From the NCBI GenBank assembly GCA_037783545.1, contig JBBELK010000030.1:620001-684000 (forward strand): a stretch of 64,000 nt of DNA, given 5' to 3'. The position numbers and the translations under genes are program-made. Source of the DNA: Henricia sp. BOLD:AAB3569 (taxonomy: Eukaryota > Echinodermata > Asteroidea > Spinulosida > Echinasteridae). The notes beneath the pieces were generated by a model. It made no database searches. It saw only the letters and a program-made list of their open reading frames with translations, and had not been told where the DNA came from. Shown here piece after piece: positions 35,186 to 48,100 of this stretch (position 1 is the stretch's first letter; the number at the start of each line of letters is the position of its first letter).

Positions 35186-36698
35186 TTTCCGACACGACAA
35201 CATGTACAATTTTGATGTAAAGAATGTGATATTGTCATTAAATAAAATGGAGAGATGATAACCATTTTTATTAAGTTCAATATTTAGAATTTCAATCACA
35301 GAAGTAAATTATTATTTTATTTACCCAAATAAAAGTAAAATAAAATATTACTCGATGACAATACTGCGCATGGTTTAAATGTTCTTTCTCATTTTGTGTC
35401 AAGAAAGTTGTCAATTATTTGGATTTAAAATTAACACAATAAAAGTTTTCACAATTATACATCACTAAAAGAATTACTAGTATTTGGTTACAAACTGAAT
35501 AAAACGTGATTTTTAAAAACGATTTATCTTTTTTTTATGTAACAAAATTATACACGCTGTACACTGATTTGCTCCCGATTTTAAAAACACATCCATGATA
35601 AATTAGAATTTTAAATCTCGAAACAAACCATGTTTAAATGACGTCTTAAATTGTAGTTTGTAAAACTACGAGCAGCTTTCTGAACTAGCCCATTTTTGTT
35701 TAATACATCCACTATGGGCTACATTCTGAACCAAGTAAAATGTGTGAATATTTATAATTAGCAGGTACAAATATTCACAACATATAAACACATCATACAC
35801 TGCAAGACGATCAATGTTCATTGATAAATTAAGTACTGAAAATTTCATATTTTTCCTCCTGGTCGAAAAAAAACCCCACAAAAATACAATTGTGTAAATT
35901 AATGAGGTACAAATTTTTTAAAAATGTGTTCACTTGCTGAAGACTGCTAAAGTGTCTATGAATCTATTTTGTCTGTTTATGTAGGCCGCCATAACTGCAG
36001 GGATAGTGCATAAACTGCACGTTTTAAATGGAGTTAACACTATAGTTATAGCATTGCGTCGTCAGACCCAGTTACCTTAGCATTACACAAAAAGTGCCAA
36101 ATTCACTTTAGTACACTATCAATTCATGTGACTTTTTGGACAAACTTATTTTCAGTGCTTAATCAATAAAAAAATTTAAATGACATCTCATTTCTGAAAA
36201 ACCAGCAAAGTTTGTCAACAAAATTGTGAAGGAAATAGTATTTATAAAAAAAATAAAATAAAACCTTGGTATTTTTTTAAAAAACGCTTGCAGTTAATTA
36301 CCTTAACTTGCAGTACATTTTTAATAGCCAATAAAATGGTTACGCACAAGTATCTGAATTACAGTTAATTGCAACACATAAATCCGCATAAAGAACTGTA
36401 CAAATAGCCTTTAACTTAGACAAAAATATATTCATGCAGAAAATTAAGTTTACATAACTCACAGCATGCAAGCAAACATTTACAATAATTTTCTAGACGG
36501 TTTTCTTTCTCCAGTGACACAAAAGAGAAATTTCAGTTTATCAAGTACTTGAAGATCACTGGGTCGGTTGCAATTTTTTTTCGGAAGCAAAAGTTGTGGT
36601 TTTTTTTGCAAAATGAAATGTCTTACAGATTCCTGAAAATAAGGGCATAACATATCTAAAGAAGAATGTTGGTAAACTAGCCCCGCAGAATCTGAACT

Positions 36699-36805
36699 GC
36701 GCCTTATAACTCAGTTGATAGAGTATCTGCCCAGTGAGTCAAAGGTCTCAGGTACGTCTCCAGATAAGGCCCATATGATTTTTCTCTCATCCCAAGTTCA
36801 CTTTC
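36699..36805 (+). mobile_element. Short tRNA-head SINE (gccttataactcagttg)
   Basis: Head gccttataactcagttgata with A box, then atctgcccagtgagtcaaag, a decayed B box, and the tail tttttctctcatcccaagtt. Other copies are at 26540-26630, 44873-45010, 58835-58985 and 60405-60500. Confidence 0.8.
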
Positions 36806-36838
36806 AGTACGGTTTTCTTGCAAATGACACAATTGGCC

Positions 36839-37535
36839 TTAAAGGGGCCATGTCACAATATGCGCATGCGTAGCAAAACTAAAAAAGTTGGCCCAACCTT
36901 TTCAAGTTCGGATAATTATATAATATTGGATGGCTTTGAGGGTGATATGAGAATATACCGCACGAGTCATGAAAATACTGAACGAGCCGAAGGCGAGTTC
37001 GGTATTTTCATGACGAGTGCGGTATATTCTCATATCACCCGAAAAGGCATCCAATATTATTATATAAAATTAAGCTTCTAACATCTTTGTTTTGTAAGAT
37101 TTCCGCAAGATTTGTGTCTGTTTTGTGCCAAAAACAGTTCTTTTCACGATTTACAATTTTTTTTTTACTGTACTCTGGCGAGCGTTGCACACGCACGCAA
37201 TCGATTCCCTCGATTTCCCATGACGCGCGTGTACGCTTGTGTTCGTGGTGCGCCCAGCATGTACACACATCGAATCTGGGCTCTGTGCTGCACAGTAACA
37301 GAAACGCACGGTGTCCGCAAAAGCTTCATTTTATATAATAATGCATTATCTTGTTCATCCTTTGTAATACGCCAGTAATTCAGACTATGATATACATGTA
37401 GTGGAAGTGTCTGCTTGTTATCCCAAATGCATCATTTCCTTCTGAACTTGCACTATTTGTCGTATACAGCAAGGCGCCATCGATTGCATGGACTGTGTGT
37501 TTTGTATTGTTGGTGCATGCGCAAACCATGACACA
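36839..37535. mobile_element. Element with ggggccatgtcacaatatgc ends and nested hairpin
   Basis: TTAAAGGGGCCATGTCACA..GCGCATGCG at the left is inverted (imperfectly) at the right as gcatgcgcaaaccatgacac..cccctttca. A strong palindrome (36911-37068; arms ggtgatatgagaatataccg and its complement) lies near the left end. Confidence 0.8.
36911..37068. repeat. Palindrome, arms about 75 bp
   Basis: The left arm runs from ataatattggatggc through gagaatataccgcacga and gtcatgaaaatactgaac; the right arm is its reverse complement. The loop is gagccgaaggcgag. It is an independent hairpin-type unit inside the larger element. Confidence 0.92.
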
Positions 37536-38645
37536 GCCCCTTTCAGTATTTTTGGAATTTTGTTTTATGATGAAATTGATGTCTGAAAACAAAAGGTAGT
37601 GGAATTTCTTTACACTATTAACACAAATGCAGCACCTCTACTTACAGTTTCCAATAAATACACAACTCTCATTGCACATCCAATAGCCAAAAACAAAATC
37701 TCCCATTGTATTGCCATCTTATGCTAATCAAAACACGATCTGTTCATTTCACTTTCTTTCGCTGTCAAACCTAAAGTTCTGTACATCAAAATGTTGGTGT
37801 CAGCCATTTCATTTTATTTTTTTAAATTTTTTTTATAACTAGTAATTTTGTTTCATTTTATTCTGTAATTGAAAATAGTACATTTTTTTTTCTTCTATAA
37901 AAATGAAGGGATTTTTCTTCTTCGGAAAAAAAAGGACAATCCTGCTTTGTGTATTGGCAAGAAATAAAATGTCAATCTTTTCGTGTCAAATATTTATCTA
38001 CAAATATCAACATTTTTTTAAATTTGTATTTTACAAATATGAACATAAGTACATGTACATAATTTACAGCTTTACATTATTTAAAATGTGAAAAATATCA
38101 AGCACAGTCCAAAATATTTGCACATTGCTTTTTAGGGGAAGTGGGAAATTGCCCAACTGTTCAAAAAGTGATTTGTTCATTTTTTAAAACAATGGCCTAA
38201 TTATTTTCTCCACAGAATTAGAAAAATCTAACCTTTTGTTTTTACCACTTCAATCAAATAAAAAAAAGAAACAAAGTTTTGTCACTGAAAACACCACATG
38301 ACACAAATAAATGTGGCTAAATTCATAAATATTATTATACTCATCAATATTCATGATTCAATGTCACAGTTAGCAAATGCAAATATACAAACATTCAAAG
38401 ATTAGGCACATCAGCACTCGCGAATATTCATTTCTTCAAGTACTGCTGCATTGAACTGTTTTGGAAGATTTTCAACTCTTAATAAGTTCCTTAAATTGAA
38501 TACATTATAGTTCTGAATATTCATTAGAATTTTGTGGAACAGTTGCAAAATTTGCCACTGGACACCACAAAGAATACTCTCTCAAAATTATCACTTTATT
38601 CATAGTTTTCACGGGCAATGGGAGCTTGCTATATTTGCAATTCTC

Positions 38646-38985
38646 ATGAATATTCATGACTGACTGGCAATGAATATTCATGACTCAATGGCACTTAATA
38701 TTCATGACTGTATGGCAAATATTGCTCACTAATGGAAATGAATATTCATGACTGTACAGCAACAAATACTCATGACTGCACTGGATATTCATGACTGAAT
38801 GTCACTGAATATTCAAGACTGTATGGCACTGAATATTCATTACTGAATGGCAATGGATTTCCATGTAAGGCAATGAATATTCATGACTGAATGGCAATGA
38901 ATATTCATGACTGAATGGCAATGAATATTCATGACTGAATGGCAATGAATATTCATGACTGAATGGCACTGAATATTCATACAGT
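38646..38985. repeat. 24-bp tandem array (aatattcatgactgaatggcaatg)
   Basis: About fourteen units of the 24-mer; the last four before the NAV stop codon are almost identical and the units become degenerate further away. Each unit carries the palindrome atgaatattcat. The array starts at the NAV stop codon and runs through the presumed 3' UTR, so it would be transcribed. Confidence 0.95.
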
Positions 38986-39111
38986 TATCTCCACAGTCTT
39001 GTGGATGTCTTCAGTTGACATTCCGACACTGTCCATGCTGTTTGTGTCGCTGTCACAGCTCTGGGGTCCGGACAAGTTGGCAGCCTCCTGCAGTCTCATT
39101 AGCATATTGAA
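38977..39111 (-). CDS. NAV: NAV terminal coding exon and stop
   Basis: The acceptor is ...gtctttag. The exon has 45 codons including TGA. It encodes FNMLMRLQEAANLSGPQSCD, SDTNSMDSVGM and a short unique end, TVEITV. The MLMRLQEAAN helix is the conserved NAV C-terminus. The TGA at 38979-38977 lies inside the first unit of the 24-bp tandem array that continues into the presumed 3' UTR. The 3' end of the transcript was not determined; TTTATT (AATAAA on the minus strand) near 38593 is one possible poly(A) signal. Confidence 0.95.
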   Translation of the reverse strand, partial: FNMLMRLQEAANLSGPQSCDSDTNSMDSVGMSTEDIHKTVEITV

Positions 39112-42100
39112 CTAAAGACGGAAGAAAATAAAACAGAAATATCTCATAATTAGCAATTTGTAAAGATGGACTCTACACAAGCACTGTATGCTTCCAAAAA
39201 TACTGCACAATATGGTGGCTACTCACTCGAGCAAAACAAAAAAAAGCCATGCAAAATGACATTACAAACACAACTTGCACTGTGCACAATTCATGTACTA
39301 CACAAGATCCAACACAAGAATTAAAAAAACTACCAAGAGTTTTCAGTAAGTTTGTGTCATTGCCCTGCCCCTAAAAATATGAAGAACAAAAATATGATTA
39401 ATTTTAAGGTTGAAGACAAGATGCAATTAGACAAAGATTTGAACAAATATTGAACAAATCCTAATTAGTAACAAAGCTAGGGTTGAGAATCACTGAATAT
39501 TCAATGTGAGGAAATTGCATGTTAAACTTTGAAAATTATCAAAAATGTTTTAAAAATATAAATAATAGCTGTCAGAGTTGTCACACGTCAATGCATATAA
39601 ATTGAATGAAAAGTAAAGGATCTCTAAAATTAGATTGGAAAGTGCATGCCTTACACCATGTTTACACTCGAACCGGCAAAGGTGGATATAGACCCAGCAT
39701 TTTTATTGCGACCGCAAAACTGAACATTTTCCGCGTTTACACTACACCCAAATCGGCTTCAACCCGCCTTCAGAAACCGCAAAAGTCACTACTAATTGTA
39801 ACTGCAGCGCATAGGTCAGCGGTTAGGTGTTGCGGCACTTGTGTCAGATTGGTCAATTAAATCTACTACACGGCGGGCACCGCCCCAAGGACACTCAAAT
39901 TGCCGAATCTGAATTTGGGTAGCGTTTACACTACAAGCGACCTTGACGATTGCAGGGTTCAACCCCGCAATTGGTGACTTGAAAAAGGCGAATCAGACCC
40001 GGGTCTGATCCGCCTTTTTCAATTCACCTTTTGTGTTTACACTTAGTGCCTACCCGGCTTCAACTCCCCTTTTTGGAAATTGCGGAGTTCGATTCGACAA
40101 AGGCGAATCGAGTGTAAACGGGCCTATAGTAGTAAGAAAATAAATAAATAAATAAATAAACATCAGTCAAAAACAAATGTCCTCTATCAGACAAAGGGTT
40201 GTTTATCAAACAAAGATTTCAATAAATATTATTAGATGTGGTATGAACAGGAGTTTATCATAAAAATTTTATTTGGAGCAGCTGTATTATACATCCCTGG
40301 ATGGTCGAGGGTTGTTTAGGGCACATGACCCAGAAATGGAACATGTTTTGATGACACAGTTTAGACATGTTCAGAATGAACGAGAAATGGGGTTATCATG
40401 CAATGATATAATGGATTAATGGTTAACTAAAGTGCACTTCAGTTTGTGCAAAAATATACAATAAATGTTCATTGTCACTTGTCCTAAAATGTTGTCTGGC
40501 CAATGCTTTTAGCAAATCAAATTATGAAAGGACAAAAAGTTTTATGATATAGGTAGGTAGGTAGGCAGGCAGCTAAGTTGTTTACGAGCCTATGCTGGCT
40601 CATACGGCCAGTACTTATCCCCGGTTTATGTGGCATGGAGTGACTACAGGCCTTTTTCCACGACACTTTAACCCTGAGATTACCCGGGTAACAGAAAAAT
40701 TTAACCCCGAGATTAACCGGGTTGAGGGCTCGTTTCCCACGGCAAATCTCAAGGTTACGAATTACCCGGGTTAACTGTGCCAAAAATGCCACTTAACCCG
40801 TGTAAGAGACGACCCGGGTAAGTGTTTCTCCGGGTTAAAATTTGACGTGTGAAACGAAACTCCAGGTTAAATTTAACCCGGGTTATTTGCAGCTATCCGG
40901 GTAGAAAGTTACCCGGGTCGGAAGTGGGTAGTGTGAAAAGGCCTTATAAGAGCATTGATACTCCTCCTGGATGGGATGCCAGTCGATCGCAGGTCTACCC
41001 CCAGCAATTAGTTGGGTTTCCCCAACCGTATTTGCTGGTACCCATTTTTACACCTGGGTAGAGAGAGACAACGTGGAGTGAAGTGTCTTGTCCAAGGACA
41101 CAACACGGTGCAATGACCAGGTTTTGAACCATGGTATTTCTCGACCGAAAGTCCGACGCGCTATTCGCTAGACCACCACATCTCCTTTTGTGTTCAACAA
41201 AAACTGGCCTAGTACTAGGGTCTTTCTATAAAATAGGGGTCCAATTTTGGTGTCCCCCGTTACATTTTACATCTTGTTTTTGTAAATTCAGGACACATTT
41301 TAAAAATACTTTCCATCTCAAAAAGTGAGTACATAAAGTACAATTCATAAATAATGCTTAAAAAGCCATTTTAATGATTTTTGTACGAAAAATAACACAT
41401 GTAAGGTGTAACGGGGACACTAAATGTCACACTTTTGGACCCCTAATTTATAGAAAGACCCACTAATCCAATGTGACACGACAGCTGGTAACCTCTTTTT
41501 GCTAGGCACAATTCTTCTGTACTAAGCAATATTTTTTGCTAAGCAGACTAGGTCCACGTAAAGCCTAAATCACTGGCCAACAGTGCATGTATTTCATCTA
41601 AAAACTAACACAATACACTCACAAACGCAAGAAAAAACCATTCATCACTTATCCACAAAAGACAGTAGCTCAATAAATTGTATTTAGTATAGAAGTTAAG
41701 TATTGGTCATGCAAATATGACTTGGTTTAATGGTGGAAAGACAATATTAGCTCCCCTAGATATTGGAACAAGGGCAAAATCGAGGGAACTACACGTAGTT
41801 TGTCAACTTCCAATACCGAGGGGAGCTAATATTTGTTTTACCATATCTTCTACATATTCTTCACCAGTTAAAGGCACAGGCTCGTCAGCAATGCGCAGCT
41901 GCCAAATTCGTGCTCGAAACACGCAGCTCCATGCCTTTGCTATGGAGCTGCGTATTGCGTGGCACACATTTGGCGGGCGCGCATTGCTGACGAGCCTGTG
42001 CCTTTAAGCGCAAGAAAACAAGTAAAATTTTGCATGTGCAGCATTCAGCGCATATTTTTCGCTCTGTACGTTTCACACCTGGCTTCTTCATAAAGCATGT

Positions 42101-45100
42101 ATGCAGTAAACTATTCCTGGGTAGCAGAGACAAAATTATTTCGTAAAGTGCATGTGCAGTCAACTGTTTCCTAAGCAGCTAATTTACTATGCTGAGACGT
42201 TTGCGATGCGAGTGAATCTGAGCGCTGGTAAACAGTGAAAAATAACCACTGGGACATGATGGTGAATAAGACAATGAGAACGGGACTTTCTTTATGAATA
42301 TGTATAAGGTATGGTAATACTGTATTTGTCTCACCATACCTCAAACATATTCCTGAAGTTAGTATCATCCAACATGTGATAAAGGATTTCTTGATCTTGA
42401 TTATATATGAGGTATGGCAATAGTTAATCTAAAACAACAGGCACACGTGTGCACAAAAACTCATTTCTGCTGTTATCTTGCAGGTTCAGTCACTACATCT
42501 AGTGTATTAAATGGCAATATTAAACTGTGAATTAGTTGTATCTGTGAAATAATGTGCTATATTTCTACAAAGCAGATAAAATCAAGGCACGTTTTTCACA
42601 CTACACTGCATGCAATGGCTACAACATCAAATTTTTGTTTTTCGTGCCGTAACCTACCTACAACGTTAAATGGTCGGGCTTGCGCAACTGCGCGGACTGG
42701 CGTAGCCCGAGGCTTCTTGTAAGTGCATTAACATGCTCAGCTGTTGGTTCGCATGGAAGAAGGTATAAACATTACATTAGCACAGTCAGTGGTGAAGTGT
42801 GTATAACAGGGTTAATGTGCAAGTAAAGGATTTGAAGTAAGTTAATATTAACAAAGTATCAAAATTGCTGGTTTATTTAATTTAATCAATTTCTTTTACC
42901 AAATTAACAATGTCTTTAATGTCAATTACATATTTGTATTTGAGAGAAGTTGAGAGGTGGGCGGGAAATTCCATACACGAGTGGGGAAAATCTACAGGAT
43001 CAAGCAGGTACTGAAAATCCAATCCACATATTGACCCGGACAGGATTTGAACCAGGGCCACAGAGATGGAAGGCATAAAAGTACCGCTATACCACCTGAT
43101 GTGAAGTACATGTGCAAAGAACATTTCACCTGTTTTTTTTGTATTTAAATAAATCAGTTTATTTCAACGTGTTTTTGAAACCCGAATAAATAAGACTCCA
43201 CCATGTTGTGTAGTTATGGATAACACATTCAGTTTGATTTCAACACTGTCTTCAAAGATCTTTGTGAAATTTAAAGGCACATCGTGTCATTTGCAATGAC
43301 CCAAAATTTTACTTCATGGGTTGACAAAAAAAACTTTGCCAAAGTGTTGACAGCAATTTATTACTGTCCAAGAAATTTTCTGTAAGAAATGACTTTTATT
43401 TTTTAAATGTGTGTGCGCACACATTTCTTTTACCATTTATTCAACACAAAAATCATGAATGGATTTTAAAGGTTTTCTGAAGCATACTGCATCTAATTAT
43501 GTAGCTGAAATTTCTGCAGGCTAGTTTACCAACATTCCACCTTAGATATGAAATGCCCTTATTCCGGGAATTCTTAAAAATGTTCACCTTGCAAATGATA
43601 CATTGGGCCTTTAAGATTTGCCAACCAATAGACGGATCCCAAATAACCAATTTGAGACCGTTCTGCGCACTTCCAGGTTTGATAACAAGGCTCTTTATGT
43701 TAAGCAACTGAAGTGAACTAATGTACGCACGTGAATGCACAATCACTCCTAATTTTTAAAAATGTATTCACCACATCCAACAGCGGAAGGACCGCCAATT
43801 ACAGGAATGGGATCAATTAACATAGATATTCGAATAACTATCAACTTCTAAGTTGAATTAGAAACGGCCAGAGACACCGGGGAATCCCTCCCCTTGCTCT
43901 TCACGAAAGAATGCTCTGGGATCTTTAAAGTGCGTTACCTAACACACTGGACCAACGGCTTTACATCCCTTCCGAAGGACGGAACATATGTGATTAAGTG
44001 CCTTGCTCTAGGGCACAAGTGCCACAACCCGAAATCGAACCCACATTCTAGTACTGGCACAGGAACTTGAGTTCGACGCACTAGACCATAACACCCCACT
44101 CGGCCATAACACTCGGCCATAACACCCCACTTAGAACAGCACACATACACACTCAGTCCCCATACAATATTGTATTTGTAGTGCATGTGTACTGCTGACT
44201 TGACACGAAGACCCTCGGTATCAATGCAGAAGTGTACAGAACAGGCTAATGTAAAATTCATCAATCAAAACCTTGATAACTTACCAGTGGATCTCCCTCC
44301 GCATCACTCTGCCCTGTCTGTTGACCTTTGACCCCGGTATGCATGGTGTAGCCATCAAAGCCGACATCCTCAGGCCGTAACCGTAGTAGCGAGGGCCAAT
44401 CCTGGCTGCTGGTTGGTTGCCAGGGGTAACTGTCAATCACCCACTCGGCTGGGTCTTCCCATGCGGCTTTGCGGCCATATAGCTGGGAAAAAAGGTATTG
44501 AATCATAAATGAAAAATTAAAACCATTTGACAATGAAGTGATTCGAAACTTTAGTTGAACAACACAAATCGAGTCAAGTTTTACTTGCTAAAAATAGACA
44601 AAGCTGGTGAATAACCTAACTAATTGCATATTATATTTTAATAAAATTATCATAAAAAGCGATAACGGAGGATAAAGGCTGACAAAGACTCAAACAATGA
44701 TGACAACATTGTGCATCTTTTTGTTATTTGATTACTACGATGAACAATCTACTTTTTTTTTACCATTGCTATGCTTCAATACAGGACAATTAAATAATGA
44801 AGATATTTTTTTATATGGACCAAATTGATTCTTTTAATCCACACTCAAAACATGCACAACTGTGAATCCACTAAGCTTGGGATGAGAGAAAAATCATATG
44901 AGCCTTGTCGGAATTTAAACCAGAAACCTCCGTCTCACCGGGCAGATGCTCAACTAGCTGAGCTATAAGGCACAGTGGTATACTCAGGTTTTCTCCAAGA
45001 CCTCTGACACACACCGGGCAGATGCTCTACCAGTTGAGCATTAAGGCACAGTGGTATACTCCCTCAGGTTTCACCCAAGACCTCTGACACACCGGGCAGA

Positions 45101-48100
45101 TGCTCCACCAATTCAGCGTGAAGGCACAGTGGAATACTCCCTCAGGTTTTCTCTCGATATTGGATGGGAGCTCAACTACCCAGTTTAAATTAATGCCAAA
45201 ATGCCAATGTAAAGTTACTGACCTGCAGTCCTTCCCTGACAGCTTCCAACAAATACGGCACGATGGAATAGTTCCACAGATCGGTGAACCAGACTTGCGA
45301 CCCAGCTAGGTCAACCGGACAGGACAGGAACAGCCGAGGCCCGATGGTAACGTCCGATGAACTGTGAGACTCCAGGAACTTGTTGAGGTGTTGCCAGACT
45401 TTTGGGATCCAGTCGATGATTCTGTTCAGGTCGTTGTTGCGAGTGTTTTCTCTGATTTCTGTCTCTACTAGCTTACGGCGGAGGAAACGACCCAAGAAAC
45501 CTTTCACTGGTTCCATGTGATTGGCACATAGGACCCACCTATTAAAAAAAAAATTTGTAAAAAACAATTTTTTGCACATGTGGAAATAATAAAAAAGAAC
45601 TGCAGTTACATTGGGGTTATTCTGTTTTTCCCGATCATTTTCTAAGTATAAAACTTTGCTGAGACACAAAAGAATATACATGAAGAAAATAATGATTTTA
45701 AAGTATTTTTAAACAGGGACAAAACTTATGAGAAGCCATGAAATATTAAAATAAGACTGTAGATGGAAATAATTGAGTACATAGTTTACCATGGATTTAG
45801 ATCTTATGTTTTTTTTTCACTCATAAATTGTGTTTTTCCCATCAACTCTCCACTTACTGATGCTTCATAAGTAATTTTAGGGGAAAACAGCAATGTCCAA
45901 CTTCTCAATTCTTACCCTGCAGATTACACGACGTCATGGATCAAAATTTTGATAATGGGAAAATTACTTAAATTTTCATTAAAATGCTTTTTCTCCACTG
46001 GAAAAAAAAAATACCAAAAGATATTTTAAGAAAAATAAATAGTCTCTGACCTGAAGTTATGATGGAGTTGGAGGTTGGTGGAGGAACATGTTGCTTGGTT
46101 CATAGTTCCAATAATGAATGGACACTTGTGATACTTGTAGCTCAAGAAGCCATTAAAAATGTCACCAAGTGAACCAACATGGTGCAGGTTGTCCAGAATG
46201 ACGACCATTGGAAGGTCTGTTGAACTGCGATAAAAAGAAGAAAAAAGTTACACTCACAAGAACTTAGCAACACACATTAATTGTGGGGGTATTTGAAACT
46301 CTATTTGTGTGTTGGCAGGACATGAGAATGGAGTTTGAGAAAATGATCCACGTTCGATTCTAGCTAAAACAAATTCTGCTTAGCAATTGTTCTGTTCACA
46401 AAAAACTGTCAGAGTAACGGTCATAAGTTTCTTTCTTTCTTTGATGAAAATTTTCTGTGCTGACAAGATTTTCTGGCAAACAGTGACATGAAATTGTTCG
46501 CTGGTGGTTAAAGCCTTGTCCGCATTGGACTTATTTTTCGCGAGGTTTTACCGAGACGATGGTAAAGTGAACAATGGCTAAATGTTACTGCTGTCCGCAT
46601 TTGGACTTTTTGACACAGTAAAATTTTACCGAGACCGTGGGGGAGCATGCGCAGTGTCTCTTTACAGTTTGACCTTTACGGCTCGGACGTTTGCTTCCAG
46701 AGCGCTTTTACTGACTTGTTGTGTCCGCATTGAATTTTTCGTCTCGGGAAAAGTTCCCTGGTAAATTTTCCTGGGCAGGAAAAGTAACCGCTGGACTCGA
46801 AAAAAGTTACTGAGAGGAAAACGTACTAGGCTGTCCGCATTGGACTTAAAATAGGAAAAGTACCCATCATTTTGGTACGTTTTCCCAAAAAAAGTATAAT
46901 GCGGACAGGCCTTTTGCGGACAGGTCCTTTGTGAAAGACAAAGCATAAAGTCAAAATAAAATTGTACAAGAAAGACCAAAAAATGCTAATGAACCTTGTT
47001 TCGCACTGGTCAGCCACGTTGGTCAGGTATTGCTTGAGTTCCTTGCTGGATTTGTGATCGACATTGAAGAGGGCTATCGTTGAATCGGATGGCTCCTTAC
47101 CACTTCTGTTAAATAAAAATACATCAGTAAACATTAATGAAATTATCTAAGGATGACCGCTGTAGTAGCATCAATCTGTGAGCACAGTGAGTGGATGACT
47201 GCTATGGTAGCATCTTGAAAAGCATATGTGGGTCTATAAAAACGAGATTCAAACATTTTGATGCATATGTAAAAATTACTTTTCTAAGGCCCGCTTCAAA
47301 CGTCGCGCTTATGCCGTGTCGAATTAAATTCAACTTGGCACGAATGAATTTAATTTAAGCGCGACGTTTGAAGCAGGCCTAAGTTGTCAAATCTTTTTTA
47401 AAAGAACTTTTGGCTACTCAATAAACATTTTCACGCGTTATGTGCTTGAATGTGATGTGTATCACCCAACAAACACACGAAGTGGAGAGAATTTGTCACG
47501 AAATCAACAAAATCCAGTTGGGCATCAAGCATTTTTTGTTTATTTTATAATTCTCAATGCATTAATTCCCATCAAATTCCCTCAGTGTTGTGTTTCTGCG
47601 AGGTGACGCACGTCAAATTTATCCTCGTAATGCATGAAAATGTGAGTCCACCTTTAGAAATACCCCAAACCAAATGAACATTGAAATGCACAGATTTGCA
47701 TTTTAGACAGCTGGTCCAGAAACAATAGGAAGTCCCTTTCTCTGACAATGAAATCCTCTGTGGGAACGTCCAAGTTAATTTCACACACAACACTAAACTT
47801 ATGGCCTTACATTGACATTGCTTTACATTTTGAAAATCAAACATATAATACAGATGAGATGACGATTTGGCAATAAAAAAAACACTTTACCCCAAATTGG
47901 TCTGGTATGAACATGACTAAGCCTAACCTCTGTACGATATGGTCTGCAAGACTTTGGGCCAAGAAGGTCTTGCCAGTCCCACTAGGGCCGCATAGGATGA
48001 TTCTACGATGCTCCAGAAGCAGGGAGATATACCGCTGGAGGATGGGTTTGGGGATGAGGGTCTCAAAGACTAGACGATCACAGCCGTTCTGTTGAACACC

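Larger units (their letters stand above)
32501..38976. other. Intergenic region between NAV 3' end and DENND5 start
   Basis: No exon-like open frame with family similarity was found on either strand. The region holds the presumed DENND5 5' UTR and promoter, the interleaved inverted-repeat element at 33225-33862, a GC-rich patch at 34120-34340, a 122 bp element at 35064-35185, a SINE at 36699, a nested palindromic element at 36839-37535, and the 24-bp array at 38646-38985. The rest (35190-36690 and 37540-38640) is AT-rich unique sequence in which I see nothing further. Confidence 0.7.
39112..44284 (-). other. NAV last intron (5173 nt)
   Basis: Phase 0 intron before the terminal exon. It contains a gtttacactcg-type element (39652-40127), a SINE split by a second element (40561-41185), elements at 41213-41465 and 41868-42008, and SINE copies (42950-43115 and 43860-44107). 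42100-42900 and 43120-43850 show nothing recognisable. Confidence 0.85.

Noticed and set aside
39606..39860. Open frame on the plus strand
   Set aside because: It lies within the gtttacactcg element; the copy at 53421 does not keep the frame.
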